Assembly: GCA_020635255.1 (NCBI GenBank)
Contig: JACKAC010000003.1
Span: forward strand, 134,269-198,268
Direction: 5' to 3'
DNA: 64,000 bases
From: Ignavibacteriales bacterium
Lineage (GTDB): Bacteria > Bacteroidota > Ignavibacteria > Tepidaquicellales > Tepidaquicellaceae
In this document: piece after piece, positions 39,134-48,523 of the stretch
Position numbering within the stretch: position 1 is the stretch's first letter
Layout: each line of letters begins with the position of its first letter
The notes under the pieces: model-generated
Told to the model about the DNA's origin: nothing
Seen by the model: the letters and a program-made list of their open reading frames with translations, nothing else
Databases searched by the model: none
Translations under genes and position numbers: made by a program

Positions 39134-41218
39134 ATGAAATACCTGGACTTTATACTTCAAAAATCGATTGATGATTTAAAGAGAGAGGGAGGCAACCGCC
39201 TCGACTACGATACCGTCGGCAAATATTTCGAGTACGTAAAAAAAGCCGGCGACACCCTGAAAGCCGTATATACCCTCATGCACATCGCAAAGATGAAAGA
39301 TACGGCGGTGTACCTGGTATTCGTCCTTAAAAAAGTTGGCGAGGGCGCGGTGGATTTCGATACGCTTGAGGAAAACGCAAAAGAGGATTGCGAGTTCATA
39401 AAAAAAGAGCTAATAAAAAATTTCTCGCTGAGCGGTGACGCCGGTGAAGAACCCGAACTGAAAATACCGGAAATATCCGGCTCCGGCCTCTCCGAAATGA
39501 TTAAAGAAAACAGATTTAAGGTTAAGCATGAGGACGACGCTTCCATTGCCGAAGAATTTTCCGAAAAAGAAATGTATGAAGACGATCTCACCGATGACTC
39601 TGAACAAATTACCGGGGATGAAGTAGAAGAAGATAACTCGGACGAGGAACTCCGCGTGACATTCGGCGACGAAGAATTTGAGCTGATAAGCAACAGCGAA
39701 GAGGGCGACGAAGGCTTCGAAATACTCGACACCACCAAACAACAAACCGAAAACGAAATTGAAACGGAAACCGTAAACGAAGAGACAGAAAACAAAATTG
39801 AATCTGAACCGAAGGTCGAAGAAAAAATTTCCGAAATATCCGACGAGCCGGAAGAAGAAATTTTACCCTACGAAGAAATGGAGGGCGAAGGTTTCGTAAT
39901 TAGAAAAACTATCTCTTCGAGCGAAAAAAATCCGGAAGAAAAAATTTCTTCCGCCGAAGAGGAAGATTTTGACACCCTGGACGAGAAAACTGGTGAGATT
40001 GTTGTGGAGGAGGTAGTGCAGGAAGTCGTGGAAGAGGTGGTGATGACGGTGGAGGAGGATGTCGTGGAGGACGGAGCGCAAGTACCGGAGCAGGAAGTAA
40101 CGGACGATATGGATAGGGAGGAGCAATTAGAAGAAACAGAGGAGGTCGCGGGGACCGTGATGAGCGGCGCTTCGGAGGACACCGACGAAGACGTCGAGCA
40201 AGAGCCCGTGGAGGATATAGGCACGGATGTGGATAAAGACGTGACGCCGGAGGAAATTTTGGAAGAAGAGGAAACGGAGATAGATCCGATCCCCGATCCC
40301 GAGGTAAGCGAGCAATACAAAGATTACGAAAGAACTTTATTCGAGGTTAACGAACTGCTCAAAGATTATTATCTCGATATCGAAGCGGTGCCGGAGGGAA
40401 GCTCCTCGCCGGATGGCGAGCCGGTAATATTCGGGAAGATATCCGAGCTGTGCGGTATAATGAGGAAGCGGTCCGACGCGATGTCGTTTTCGCTTATCTC
40501 GAATGTGTACGACTGCACAGGAAAAATTTTCAAAGAATATCTAAAAACAAACTCGCGCCCAAACGGCGAAGAGCTCGCATCACTGAACAAAGGAATACAA
40601 CTCGTGGAGGGACTAATCAAAGGAGACGATCTGCCCGAAGCCGACGACATTCTTTTGTCGCTGGAAACTCTAAGAAAAAGCTTTAGTGATGCGCCGGTCA
40701 CCGCGGAAAAAGCCGCAGACGCTAAAGACGAAGCCAAGCAGGAAGAGAAAAAAGAGAAAACCGAGCACAGAGAGCCGGCAAAAGTGTCCGCAAGCCTCAA
40801 GGAAAAGTATTCGAATTCCGAGCTGAGAGACAGCTTTAAACAGATGAAATTACAGATACAGGATCTCGAAAGCACTTTCCTCTCGCTGGATGAGATCGAG
40901 GGAGACTATCAGAATTACGAAGGACTTCGCACGCTGTCATCAACATTTCTGAATTTGAAAGAGATAATCAGGAGGGCTAAGATACTCGACCTCAAAGACG
41001 TCGCGAAGCTGTCGGAAGCAAGCTATGTGTTCATAAAGTTCATACAGAATTACAGGATGGATCCGTTCGATGAGGACATCCGTGAAATATTCAAATACAT
41101 AATCTATAATTTCAAGGCGGCGGCTCTGGATAAGCCAAACGAAGATCTGGAAAAATTCATTTCATATCTCAACGACCCGGTAAAGATCTTTACGCAAAAA
41201 ACAAAAAAAGGAAACTAA
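39134..41218 (+). CDS. Highly acidic protein with two helical Hpt-like modules, 694 aa
   Basis: Three parts are visible: a folded N-terminal domain (1-100), a long Glu/Asp-rich low-complexity region (about 100-395, with runs such as 'VVEEVVQEVVEEVV'), and two helical modules (about 400-520 and 570-690) joined by a Lys/Glu linker. Each module has the helical period of CheA P1/Hpt domains ('GKISELCGIMRKRSDAMSFSLISNVYDCTGKIF'), but the phospho-acceptor His is missing. No membrane segment or signal peptide. A scaffold or phosphotransfer-derived role is inference; I do not recognise an exact family. It lies between alr and the GDP-mannose gene. Confidence 0.7.
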   Translation: MKYLDFILQKSIDDLKREGGNRLDYDTVGKYFEYVKKAGDTLKAVYTLMHIAKMKDTAVYLVFVLKKVGEGAVDFDTLEENAKEDCEFIKKELIKNFSLSGDAGEEPELKIPEISGSGLSEMIKENRFKVKHEDDASIAEEFSEKEMYEDDLTDDSEQITGDEVEEDNSDEELRVTFGDEEFELISNSEEGDEGFEILDTTKQQTENEIETETVNEETENKIESEPKVEEKISEISDEPEEEILPYEEMEGEGFVIRKTISSSEKNPEEKISSAEEEDFDTLDEKTGEIVVEEVVQEVVEEVVMTVEEDVVEDGAQVPEQEVTDDMDREEQLEETEEVAGTVMSGASEDTDEDVEQEPVEDIGTDVDKDVTPEEILEEEETEIDPIPDPEVSEQYKDYERTLFEVNELLKDYYLDIEAVPEGSSSPDGEPVIFGKISELCGIMRKRSDAMSFSLISNVYDCTGKIFKEYLKTNSRPNGEELASLNKGIQLVEGLIKGDDLPEADDILLSLETLRKSFSDAPVTAEKAADAKDEAKQEEKKEKTEHREPAKVSASLKEKYSNSELRDSFKQMKLQIQDLESTFLSLDEIEGDYQNYEGLRTLSSTFLNLKEIIRRAKILDLKDVAKLSEASYVFIKFIQNYRMDPFDEDIREIFKYIIYNFKAAALDKPNEDLEKFISYLNDPVKIFTQKTKKGN

Positions 41219-41227
41219 ATCTATACT

Positions 41228-42325
41228 ATGAACAATTATGCAGTAATAATGGCAGGCGGTGTGGGAACCAGATTTTGGCCGAAAGGCACTTCAAAATTAC
41301 CAAAGCAATTCCTTAAGATCATACACGATTCTAACTCCATGATACAGGAGACGTACCAGAGGCTAACGGGGCTGGTACACAGCACGAAAGTATTTGTGGT
41401 GACGAACGTGATGTATAAGAACGACATAAAGAAACAGCTTCCACAGATACCGGACGAGAATATAATCTGTGAACCCTTCGGGAGGAACACCGCTCCGTGT
41501 ATCGGGCTCGCTTGTTTATTCCTGAAGCAGTTCGACGAGAAGGCAAACGTGATTGTGCTTCCGTCGGACCACGTAATAGGCAACGTGGAAGAGTTTCAGC
41601 ACGTGCTGAAGACGGGGCTGGCTTTTGTGAATGAGAACGGAGGTATAGTAACGCTCGGAATAAACCCGACAAAACCGGAGACGGGGTACGGCTACATACA
41701 ATTCGACCTGGAAAAAATGGTACCCGTTGCAGTTGGTGATGAAAGGCACGAGAAGGTATTTAAGGTGAAAACATTCGCGGAGAAACCAAACCTGGACCTC
41801 GCGAAGGCGTTCATAGAGAGCGGAGATTTTCTTTGGAACAGCGGTATGTTTATTTTCCGTGTGGACACTATGATGAACGAGATACAAAGTTCACTCCCGG
41901 ACATTTTCGAATCACTCATGCACCTTGAAGGATCGCTGATGGATAAGGACTTCGACAAAAAGCTGGAATTCGAATACTCAAAGATGAAGGGGATCTCGAT
42001 AGACTACGGTGTGATGGAAAAGTCACACGAGGTATATACGATAAAGAGCGATTTCGGATGGAGCGACGTGGGTTCGTGGGATGAGATATACAACATTAAG
42101 GAAAAGGACGTCAACGGAAACGTAAAGGTCGGCAAGACGGTCACCATCGACACAAAGAACTGTCTCATTATTAACGATCAAAAGATAGCGGCGACGATCG
42201 GCGTGGAGGACCTGCTCATTATTGATACGGATAACGGGCTCCTCGTCTGCAAGCGCGGTGAATCACAAAAAGTAAAAGACGTCGTGGATTACCTGAGAAG
42301 AAAAGGCATGAACGATTATCTCTAA
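41228..42325 (+). CDS. manC: Mannose-1-phosphate guanylyltransferase
   Basis: A 365-residue nucleotidyltransferase making GDP-mannose from mannose-1-phosphate and GTP. The N-terminal signature is 'AVIMAGGVGTRFWPKGTSKLPKQFL'; 'VLPSDHVIGN', 'FAEKPNLDLA', 'FLWNSGMFIF' and 'SIDYGVMEKS' are the conserved sugar-nucleotide segments, and 'DFGWSDVGSWD' fits the family end. The protein is single-domain, without the C-terminal isomerase half of bifunctional ManC/AlgA enzymes, so manA must lie elsewhere. It begins 9 bases after the acidic-protein stop and ends 3 bases before mce, implying one transcript. GDP-mannose feeds glycan synthesis. Confidence 0.93.
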   Translation: MNNYAVIMAGGVGTRFWPKGTSKLPKQFLKIIHDSNSMIQETYQRLTGLVHSTKVFVVTNVMYKNDIKKQLPQIPDENIICEPFGRNTAPCIGLACLFLKQFDEKANVIVLPSDHVIGNVEEFQHVLKTGLAFVNENGGIVTLGINPTKPETGYGYIQFDLEKMVPVAVGDERHEKVFKVKTFAEKPNLDLAKAFIESGDFLWNSGMFIFRVDTMMNEIQSSLPDIFESLMHLEGSLMDKDFDKKLEFEYSKMKGISIDYGVMEKSHEVYTIKSDFGWSDVGSWDEIYNIKEKDVNGNVKVGKTVTIDTKNCLIINDQKIAATIGVEDLLIIDTDNGLLVCKRGESQKVKDVVDYLRRKGMNDYL

Positions 42326-42328
42326 ATT

Positions 42329-42727
42329 ATGAAACTTGCTCACATAGGCATAGCGGTAAAGTCACTCGATGAATCGGTGCCGAACTACGAGAAGATATTC
42401 GGGGTAGAGGCATCGGAGGTCGAACATGTTGAAGAGCAAAAGGTGAACGTGCGCAAACTCCACCTGGACAACATGGACATCGAACTGCTCGAGGGTACTG
42501 CACCGGATTCACCGATATCGAAGTTCATCGAAAAACGCGGAGAAGGTGTTCACCACTGTTCATTCGAAGTGGACGACATCGTGAAGTCTCTTTCCGACGC
42601 AAAGAACAGCGGTATCGAGCTGATAAACGAAACTCCCCGCACCGGCGCGGACGATATGCTGATCGCTTTCCTTCACCCGAAATCCACCGGCGGGGTTCTC
42701 ATCGAATACACACAGAAAAAGCATTAG
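42329..42727 (+). CDS. mce: Methylmalonyl-CoA epimerase
   Basis: A 132-residue VOC-fold enzyme interconverting (R)- and (S)-methylmalonyl-CoA. The metal-binding pattern is visible: His5 in 'LAHIGIAV', 'EGVHHCSFEVDD' in the middle, and 'GGVLIEYTQ' at the C-terminus supplying the Glu. 'LHPKSTGG' is typical for the family. Length is exactly as usual. The mutase partner is not in the window; the enzyme feeds propionate or branched-chain degradation. It is packed between manC (3-base gap) and uvrC (39-base gap). Confidence 0.93.
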   Translation: MKLAHIGIAVKSLDESVPNYEKIFGVEASEVEHVEEQKVNVRKLHLDNMDIELLEGTAPDSPISKFIEKRGEGVHHCSFEVDDIVKSLSDAKNSGIELINETPRTGADDMLIAFLHPKSTGGVLIEYTQKKH

Positions 42728-42766
42728 GGAATAAATTCCTGTCCATATTTGTTATATTAATAGAGA

Positions 42767-44713
42767 ATGGCAGATACCGACAAAAATAGTGAAATCCAGC
42801 CGGAAATAGCACTTTCTCCCGATCTGAAATCCAAACTTGAAAATCTTCCCGCGTCTCCGGGTGTCTATCAATTCAAGGACGCCAACGGAAGGGTATTATA
42901 TGTGGGCAAGGCAAAGGTGCTCAGAAACCGTGTGAGATCTTATTTCCAATCGAGAGCCGTATCCAATACGAGGAGCGGAGCGGGATCGGCGCGCCTGGAA
43001 CTGATGATAGGAAAGACCGCCGACATAGAGATCATCACGACGGATTCGGAAGTCGAAGCGCTCCTGCTAGAGATCACGCTGATACAAAAACTGAAACCGA
43101 AGTACAACGTTAACTTCAAAGATGATAAGTCATACCCGTACATAGTAATAACAAACGAACCATACCCGCGCATATTCCCGACGAGAAAGAAACGGTCGGA
43201 CGGCTCGCGTTACTTCGGACCATACACTGACGTAAAGACGATGCGGTTCGCGCTGAAGGCGGTGCGTGATATTTTTATGATACGCTCGTGCAGTCTGAAT
43301 CTCACCGACGAGAGCATCGCGGCGGGGAAGTTCAAAGTGTGCCTGGATTACCACATAAAGAAATGCGAAGGACCATGCGAAGCTCTGGTATCGAGGGCTG
43401 ATTATAACGAGATGATAGACGAGGTCGCCAAGCTCCTGCAGGGAAAGACGCACACGCTGGTAAAGGAGCTCGAGAATAAAATGAATGCTTACTCGGAAGA
43501 TATGAAATTCGAGAAAGCGGCGCAGATACGCGATAAGATAGACGCGATAGAGGTTTATTCGGAACGGCAGAAGATGGTGGATGAGGAGATAGTGGACCGG
43601 GACGTATTCGCCGTGGCGCGTGAAGACAATACGGGGTGCGGTATGGTGCTGAAGATACGCGACGGGAAGGTCGTGGGTAAGTCGCATTTTTATCTGAGCA
43701 ACGTAATAGAAAAAAGCGACGCGGAGATACTGGAAAATTTTGTAACGACATATTATTCAAAGGCGGACTTTATCCCGGAGGAGATATTCCTGGAGACGGA
43801 GCTGGAGGACATGGACACGCTGAAGAAGTGGCTGGACGAACGCAGGGGATCGAAGGTGGATATAACAGTGCCGAAGATAGGCGATAAAGCGAAGTCGGTC
43901 AATATGGTGAAGAGCAACGCGATGTTCCTGCTGAAGGAACTGATACTGGCGAAGATGAAGAAGGAATTCATCCCGCCGTCGCTGGAAGCGCTGAAGCGCG
44001 ACCTGCGCCTGACGAAGCTCCCGCGGAGGATAGAGTGTTTCGATATTTCGCACATACAGGGTACGGATACCGTTGCATCGATGGTGGTATTCGAAAACGC
44101 GGGTCCCAAGAAGACGGGTTACAGGAAGTTCAAACTCCGCGGTGTAGAGGGGGTCGTGGGGCGACCGGATGATTTTCTTTCGATGCGTGAGGTGATACAC
44201 AGGCGATATAAAAAAGTCGTGGAAGCGGATTTCGAAACGGCGGAGAACCCCGACCAAAAAGCCGACAAAGACGAAGCGCTTGAAATGCCCGACCTGATAA
44301 TAATAGACGGCGGTAAGGGACAGCTGAGCTCAGCGGTGAAGGTCCTTGACGACCTGGGCATCACGGGCCAGAACATAATCGGGCTGGCGAAACGGCTGGA
44401 GGAGGTTTACCTGCCGGGAGACAGCGACCCGCAGTCCATTCCGCACACGTCAAGCGGGCTGAGGTTGTTACAGCGGATAAGGGATGAGGCACACAGGTTC
44501 GCAATCACTTACCACAGATCGCTAAGGGAAAAGCGCACGATAACGACGGAGCTAACGGAGATAGAGGGCATCGGCGCGAAGACCGCGAACAAACTTCTGA
44601 TAGAGTTCGGCTCCGTAGAGAACATAAAGGAAGTCCTGAAGACGAACTACTCGATGCTGGAAAAGTCCGCCGGAAAGAAAGTGGCGGCGAGGCTGAGGGA
44701 GTATTATGAGTGA
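42767..44713 (+). CDS. uvrC: Excinuclease ABC subunit C
   Basis: A 648-residue endonuclease making both incisions in nucleotide-excision repair. The N-terminal GIY-YIG domain is 'PGVYQFKDANGRVLYVGKAKVLRNRV'; 'EVEALLLEITLIQKLKPKYNV' and a Cys-rich 'RSCSLNL' to 'KKCEGPCEA' segment follow; the UVR domain is 'KFEKAAQIRDKIDAIE' (residues 244-260); the RNase-H-like C-terminal nuclease shows 'IECFDISHIQGTDTVASMVVF' and 'LIIIDGGKGQLSSA'; and tandem HhH motifs close the protein ('IEGIGAKTANKLLIEFGS'). The gene is GC-rich compared with the gene that overlaps its final eight bases. Confidence 0.97.
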   Translation: MADTDKNSEIQPEIALSPDLKSKLENLPASPGVYQFKDANGRVLYVGKAKVLRNRVRSYFQSRAVSNTRSGAGSARLELMIGKTADIEIITTDSEVEALLLEITLIQKLKPKYNVNFKDDKSYPYIVITNEPYPRIFPTRKKRSDGSRYFGPYTDVKTMRFALKAVRDIFMIRSCSLNLTDESIAAGKFKVCLDYHIKKCEGPCEALVSRADYNEMIDEVAKLLQGKTHTLVKELENKMNAYSEDMKFEKAAQIRDKIDAIEVYSERQKMVDEEIVDRDVFAVAREDNTGCGMVLKIRDGKVVGKSHFYLSNVIEKSDAEILENFVTTYYSKADFIPEEIFLETELEDMDTLKKWLDERRGSKVDITVPKIGDKAKSVNMVKSNAMFLLKELILAKMKKEFIPPSLEALKRDLRLTKLPRRIECFDISHIQGTDTVASMVVFENAGPKKTGYRKFKLRGVEGVVGRPDDFLSMREVIHRRYKKVVEADFETAENPDQKADKDEALEMPDLIIIDGGKGQLSSAVKVLDDLGITGQNIIGLAKRLEEVYLPGDSDPQSIPHTSSGLRLLQRIRDEAHRFAITYHRSLREKRTITTELTEIEGIGAKTANKLLIEFGSVENIKEVLKTNYSMLEKSAGKKVAARLREYYE

Positions 44714-46079
44714 TAGAGTTCTAACATATGCAGATTTAATCAATATTATTAAAGTTGGTTTAGTTCCTTACCCATCAGAAAAATCTCAGGAATTTATCAA
44801 TTTCGGATTAGCAAGTGAACTACTCAGGTATTATTTAGGAAATGAATGGGTAAACCAGAACTTGTTTGAAATGCATAAAGATGTATCAAAAAGAAACAGA
44901 ACGGGAAGAAGTTTTTTTAAAACAGATGCAAAGATTCTTGAGGATAAATATAGACATGAACTTAAAGCAACAAGATTAGCTGAACATATCTTCAATTTAC
45001 AATCTGTTGAAGGATTTGGAAAAACCTTAGAAGAAATTAAATCAGGTAAAGTAGAATCTTTGTTTGCTGAACTTGAATCGGGTGGGCAACTATTTAGAAA
45101 TAATATAAAATTTAAATTCATACCTCCATCGGGATTAAAAGGTTGTGATTATGACATAGAGATAATAAATGAAAGCGGGGAAAATATTCTATGTGAGGTG
45201 AAGAATAAAATTGAATCAGCTTCACTTGAGAAAGGATCAATATTAAACCCTTTAAAAAACTCAAAAGCTCAATTGCCTAAAGGTAAACCCGCTTTAATCT
45301 TTTTAAAAATTCCGGAAAAATGGGTTAGCAATCCAGATATTAAAAATATAGTAGATAGTGCAATGGAAGATTTTTTTAGAAATACAGAAAGAATTATTGC
45401 TGTAGTTTTTAGATGGGAATTATTATATAAACTTGCTCAACAAGGAGTATTCTTTCCCACTATGTTTAAAATATATTGCAATAAAGAAAGTAAGTTTTAT
45501 AATAGTTTTGCTCGCAAGTTGGTTTCAACTCTTGAAAATGATAAGGATATAGAGTGGAATAATTTTTCAAAGATTTCCCTAAAGCATGGGATATATTTGA
45601 TAGACAGATTAATGGCCAATACTAATGTAATTTTAGGATTAGTTAATAACATTCCTCCAGAATTGATAACATACAAACCATCCGAAGATAAACTTTCAAT
45701 TTTAGAGATAATAAATTTGTTAATCGACACAGAAAAGGAAGATTTTAAAAAGAAATTAAAAAAGGTTTTGGAAAAGGATAAAGAGGTTTTTTTCCCAGTT
45801 AATCCATTCAAGTGGGTAAAGAAAAGGAAATATAATCAAAGAAAATTATCTGAGTCTATAGAAAATTTTATTGAAGAGAGACAAAGTACTCTTAAATGGT
45901 TTCAAAGTTTAAGTTTCCCTAACTGGGATTCAATGGCGACAATTCCATCTGGTGGTAAAATTGTAGAAATTTCTGCTAGAAGGATTTTAGAGTTATGGGT
46001 TGGAAATGAATTACTCATGATATCTGAAATTATAAATAGAATGATTGGTTTCTTTGAAAGAAAACCAATGGAGGTTTAG
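44706..46079 (+). CDS. Fusion of a PD-(D/E)XK-like domain with a DinB-like domain lacking metal ligands
   Basis: A 457-residue protein with no signal peptide. Residues 135-200 contain 'LKGCDYDIEII' (Asp148 or Asp150) and 'ILCEVKNKIE' (Glu164-Val-Lys166), the D...ExK layout of PD-(D/E)XK nucleases. Residues 296-446 align with the DinB-fold protein at 1781 ('DKLSILEIINLLIDTEKEDF' against 'DKWSMIEIVNHLYDEEQFDF', then 'WVKKRKY' and 'SL.FPNWDS'), but His46, His136 and His140 are replaced by Leu, Asn and Met. The gene is much more AT-rich than uvrC, which it overlaps by eight bases at the ATG, and uses ATA/AAT codons freely, suggesting acquisition. I know no such fusion. Confidence 0.72.
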   Translation: MSDRVLTYADLINIIKVGLVPYPSEKSQEFINFGLASELLRYYLGNEWVNQNLFEMHKDVSKRNRTGRSFFKTDAKILEDKYRHELKATRLAEHIFNLQSVEGFGKTLEEIKSGKVESLFAELESGGQLFRNNIKFKFIPPSGLKGCDYDIEIINESGENILCEVKNKIESASLEKGSILNPLKNSKAQLPKGKPALIFLKIPEKWVSNPDIKNIVDSAMEDFFRNTERIIAVVFRWELLYKLAQQGVFFPTMFKIYCNKESKFYNSFARKLVSTLENDKDIEWNNFSKISLKHGIYLIDRLMANTNVILGLVNNIPPELITYKPSEDKLSILEIINLLIDTEKEDFKKKLKKVLEKDKEVFFPVNPFKWVKKRKYNQRKLSESIENFIEERQSTLKWFQSLSFPNWDSMATIPSGGKIVEISARRILELWVGNELLMISEIINRMIGFFERKPMEV

Positions 46080-46142
46080 GAAACTTTCCAACACCCAAAT
46101 TTTGTTTATATTTGTATACAAACCATTTTAATCAAAAACCAC

Positions 46143-46859
46143 ATGCAAAAAGTACTACACAGAGCAGATTCGCGGGGTCATGTGAGCCACGGGTGGCTGG
46201 ATACGTATCACAGCTTCAGCTTCGCCAGCTGGCATAATCCCGAAAGAGTAAGATTTGGTGTATTAAGGGTGCTGAATGACGATACCGTCGCGCCGGACCA
46301 GGGCTTCGGCATGCATCCTCACGACAATATGGAGATAATCACGATCATACTGAACGGGCAGTTAAAACACCGCGACAGCATGGGCTCGGACGGTGTAATT
46401 AAGGAGAACGAGATACAGGTGATGTCCGCGGGCAAGGGCGTTATGCATTCGGAATTCAATCCGTCGCAGGACGAGAGTGTGGAACTGTTCCAGATATGGA
46501 TATTCCCGCGCGAGAAGAATATCGAGCCGAGGTATGACCAGATGTCGTTCGATCCCGCCGGCAAGGAGAACAAACTGCAGATGCTGGTGACTTCCGACAA
46601 AGATTCGAAGGACGCGATGTGGATAAACCAAGACGCGTATTTGTCGATGGGCAAGTTCGATGCAGGTAAGGAGATCGATTACGATATCCGTACGAAAGGA
46701 AACGGCGCGTATATTATGGTGGTGGAAGGAAAGGTGAACGTGGAAGGCGACGACCTGAGCAGAAGGGACGCGATGGGAATTTATGATACGGATAAGATAA
46801 ATATTAAAGTTCTCGAACCGGATACGGAGATATTAATTATTGAAGTTCCAATGAATTAA
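46143..46859 (+). CDS. Pirin family protein (quercetinase-like)
   Basis: A 238-residue bicupin. The metal-binding residues are present: His58 and His60 in 'GFGMHPHDNMEI', and His102/Glu104 in 'GVMHSEFN'. 'SFASWHNPERVRFGVLRVLNDDTVAPDQGFG' is the typical N-terminal segment of YhhW-like pirins, which act as quercetin 2,3-dioxygenase or are redox-sensing iron proteins. The C-terminal half is a second, metal-less cupin. A TATATTTG (46107-46114) lies upstream and may be its -7 element. The gene ends in a strong terminator. Confidence 0.95.
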   Translation: MQKVLHRADSRGHVSHGWLDTYHSFSFASWHNPERVRFGVLRVLNDDTVAPDQGFGMHPHDNMEIITIILNGQLKHRDSMGSDGVIKENEIQVMSAGKGVMHSEFNPSQDESVELFQIWIFPREKNIEPRYDQMSFDPAGKENKLQMLVTSDKDSKDAMWINQDAYLSMGKFDAGKEIDYDIRTKGNGAYIMVVEGKVNVEGDDLSRRDAMGIYDTDKINIKVLEPDTEILIIEVPMN

Positions 46860-46872
46860 GTTGGATAAGATC

Positions 46873-46897
46873 AACCCCGCCTCGAGCGGGGTTTTTT
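46873..46897 (+). terminator. Rho-independent terminator of the pirin gene
   Basis: AACCCCGC (46873-46880) pairs with GCGGGGTT (46886-46893), loop CTCGA, then TTTT, 14 bases after the stop. Confidence 0.92.
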
Positions 46898-46947
46898 ATT
46901 TGAACTTTTACCGCCTGTCAAAGTAGAAATAATAACAATAATTTGGT

Positions 46948-47703
46948 TTGAAATACTTGCTTTCAATATTGTCTTTTTTGGTTTTTAGTCTCCCTCTTTA
47001 TTCACAGGGGGTACCGGATGATTTTTTTGTGGAATACACAGCCCCTCAAAAAATGTTGTTTGGGACAAGGTATGAAGATCTGAGAGCAGTATTTACTAAG
47101 TACAGGTCATATATCGAGTATGGATATAAATATGGGAATGAAAAAAAGTATATAGAAATTTCTAACGATGAAATAGGATATATATATGATCTACTTCTTA
47201 AAAACAATTTTTTGGAAACTAAATATAAAGAATTGGTTAATATTATTATTTGCGGGGATGGTCCTACCGAAATAATGGCAAGATATAATGGAAAAGCAAA
47301 TTATGTAATTTCCGGGGATGGAACATACGTAGATAATGACGAGTATCCCGGATACAACTCAATTGTTGGAAGAATGTATGAATTTTTAATTGAGAAGGCT
47401 GTGATATTTGATAAAGATATGAAAATAATAATTGATAAAAGTGTTCTTGATACTAGATATTTTAATTCGCTGAGATTTAATTTTTATGGTTTCTCGAATA
47501 ATAATGAAGATAATTCTCAATATGTAGTTAAAGTAAATAAGGGAATAAATAAAGGTATGGGAGAGTTTTTGGTTTTGGATTGGAAAGCAGACCCAATGGA
47601 GCAATTAAAATATGAAAACAGATTTTATTTTGACATTACAGACGAAACAGACTCAATCACTTTTTTTATTGAAAGCGATTCTTTAAAGTTTAAAATAAAC
47701 TAA
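46948..47703 (+). CDS. Exported hypothetical, first of four tandem paralogues
   Basis: A 251-residue exported protein starting with TTG (46948); only this codon gives the signal peptide 'KYLLSILSFLVFSLPLYSQ', and an in-frame stop lies just upstream. It shares with the next paralogues an N-terminal 'PDDF.VEY' segment, an 'ISNDEIGYIYDLLLKNNFLETKY' helix and a final 'FFIESDSLKFKIN', although sequence identity is low. It is distinctly more AT-rich than the other three. No catalytic motif is visible. Signal peptidase I cleavage is likely (no lipobox Cys). Function unknown. Confidence 0.7.
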   Translation: MKYLLSILSFLVFSLPLYSQGVPDDFFVEYTAPQKMLFGTRYEDLRAVFTKYRSYIEYGYKYGNEKKYIEISNDEIGYIYDLLLKNNFLETKYKELVNIIICGDGPTEIMARYNGKANYVISGDGTYVDNDEYPGYNSIVGRMYEFLIEKAVIFDKDMKIIIDKSVLDTRYFNSLRFNFYGFSNNNEDNSQYVVKVNKGINKGMGEFLVLDWKADPMEQLKYENRFYFDITDETDSITFFIESDSLKFKIN

Positions 47704-47711
47704 AATTCATT

Positions 47712-48464
47712 ATGAAAACCGTAATCATTCTTTCAACGCTTTTATTCGGATTGGTTGGAGCGAAATGCTCGAATGCCTGCAACACGGATAATGTACCAAA
47801 GGACTTTCGCGTGACGCTTCACGACGGCGGAGGCATGGTGCGCGCGGGGGAGACATATTTTCTATCGAAGGACAGTTCTTACGCGGAGATATGGGACCAG
47901 GACGCGAAAACGAAAATATATTTTAAGGTGAGCATGAGCCAGCTGAAGAAACTGTACAACATCATAATCGAGAACCAGTTCCACGAGATAGAGACATACG
48001 AAGAAAGAGTATATGACAGGGGCGGAACGACCATAAGCTACAGGGCGGACGGCTCGTCTTACGAGAAATCGGATGCGGGGATGACATTTATCCAGGAAAG
48101 CTGGCGGGATGAGTTCGCGGCAGTGGAGAATGAAATACGGGAGATAGTATCGAATGAACTGGACCGCGCGTCGATAGACGTAACACTTGATATAGACGAC
48201 AGCGTGATGGACGAAAACAAGATAGTGAATTTTAACGTTGGGTCGTCATTTACATACATGAGCGCGAGAGACGGCTGGCAAAAGAGCGTTACCGTGCGGC
48301 TGTATCCGGGTGAACACTACATGTACGTAACAATGCTCAATAAGGACCTCAGCACCGAGCCCGGCAGTAAGATATTCGCGCAGGGGCAGGGCATTCTCAC
48401 AATAGATAAGGACACGAAATCCATCAGTGTGTACCGTGATGGGGAGAAGATATACTGGAAGTAA
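47712..48464 (+). CDS. Exported hypothetical, second tandem paralogue
   Basis: A 250-residue protein with an N-terminal hydrophobic signal ending near 'GLVGAKCSNAC'. Cys lies at the right place for lipid attachment, but Lys precedes it, which is unusual for a lipobox. The conserved core is 'VTLHDGGGMVRAGETYFLSKDSSYAEIW', 'YEERVYDRGGTTISYRADG' and an 'SVTVRLYPGEHYMYV' strand. The phrase 'YDRGG(T/S)(T/S)I' is shared with the paralogue at 48944, and 'SVYRDGEKIYWK' at the end corresponds to 'ARFYYAGDEIKWD'. It follows the first paralogue by eight bases. Role unknown. Confidence 0.75.
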   Translation: MKTVIILSTLLFGLVGAKCSNACNTDNVPKDFRVTLHDGGGMVRAGETYFLSKDSSYAEIWDQDAKTKIYFKVSMSQLKKLYNIIIENQFHEIETYEERVYDRGGTTISYRADGSSYEKSDAGMTFIQESWRDEFAAVENEIREIVSNELDRASIDVTLDIDDSVMDENKIVNFNVGSSFTYMSARDGWQKSVTVRLYPGEHYMYVTMLNKDLSTEPGSKIFAQGQGILTIDKDTKSISVYRDGEKIYWK

Positions 48465-48523
48465 CCATATAATTTTATATTATTTTTCGGCGAGAATATA
48501 TAACTTTATAAAAAAGTTTTTAT

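Noticed and set aside
39205..40320. Long minus-strand ORFs rich in Ser (196, 150 and 168 codons)
   Set aside because: They are antisense to the Glu/Asp-rich coding region; GAA/GAG codons read backwards give Ser/Phe, and no start context or homology supports them.
43130..44257. Long minus-strand ORFs inside uvrC
   Set aside because: They are shadow frames of a GC-rich conserved gene; residue composition (Arg/Leu/His-rich) is not that of a real protein.
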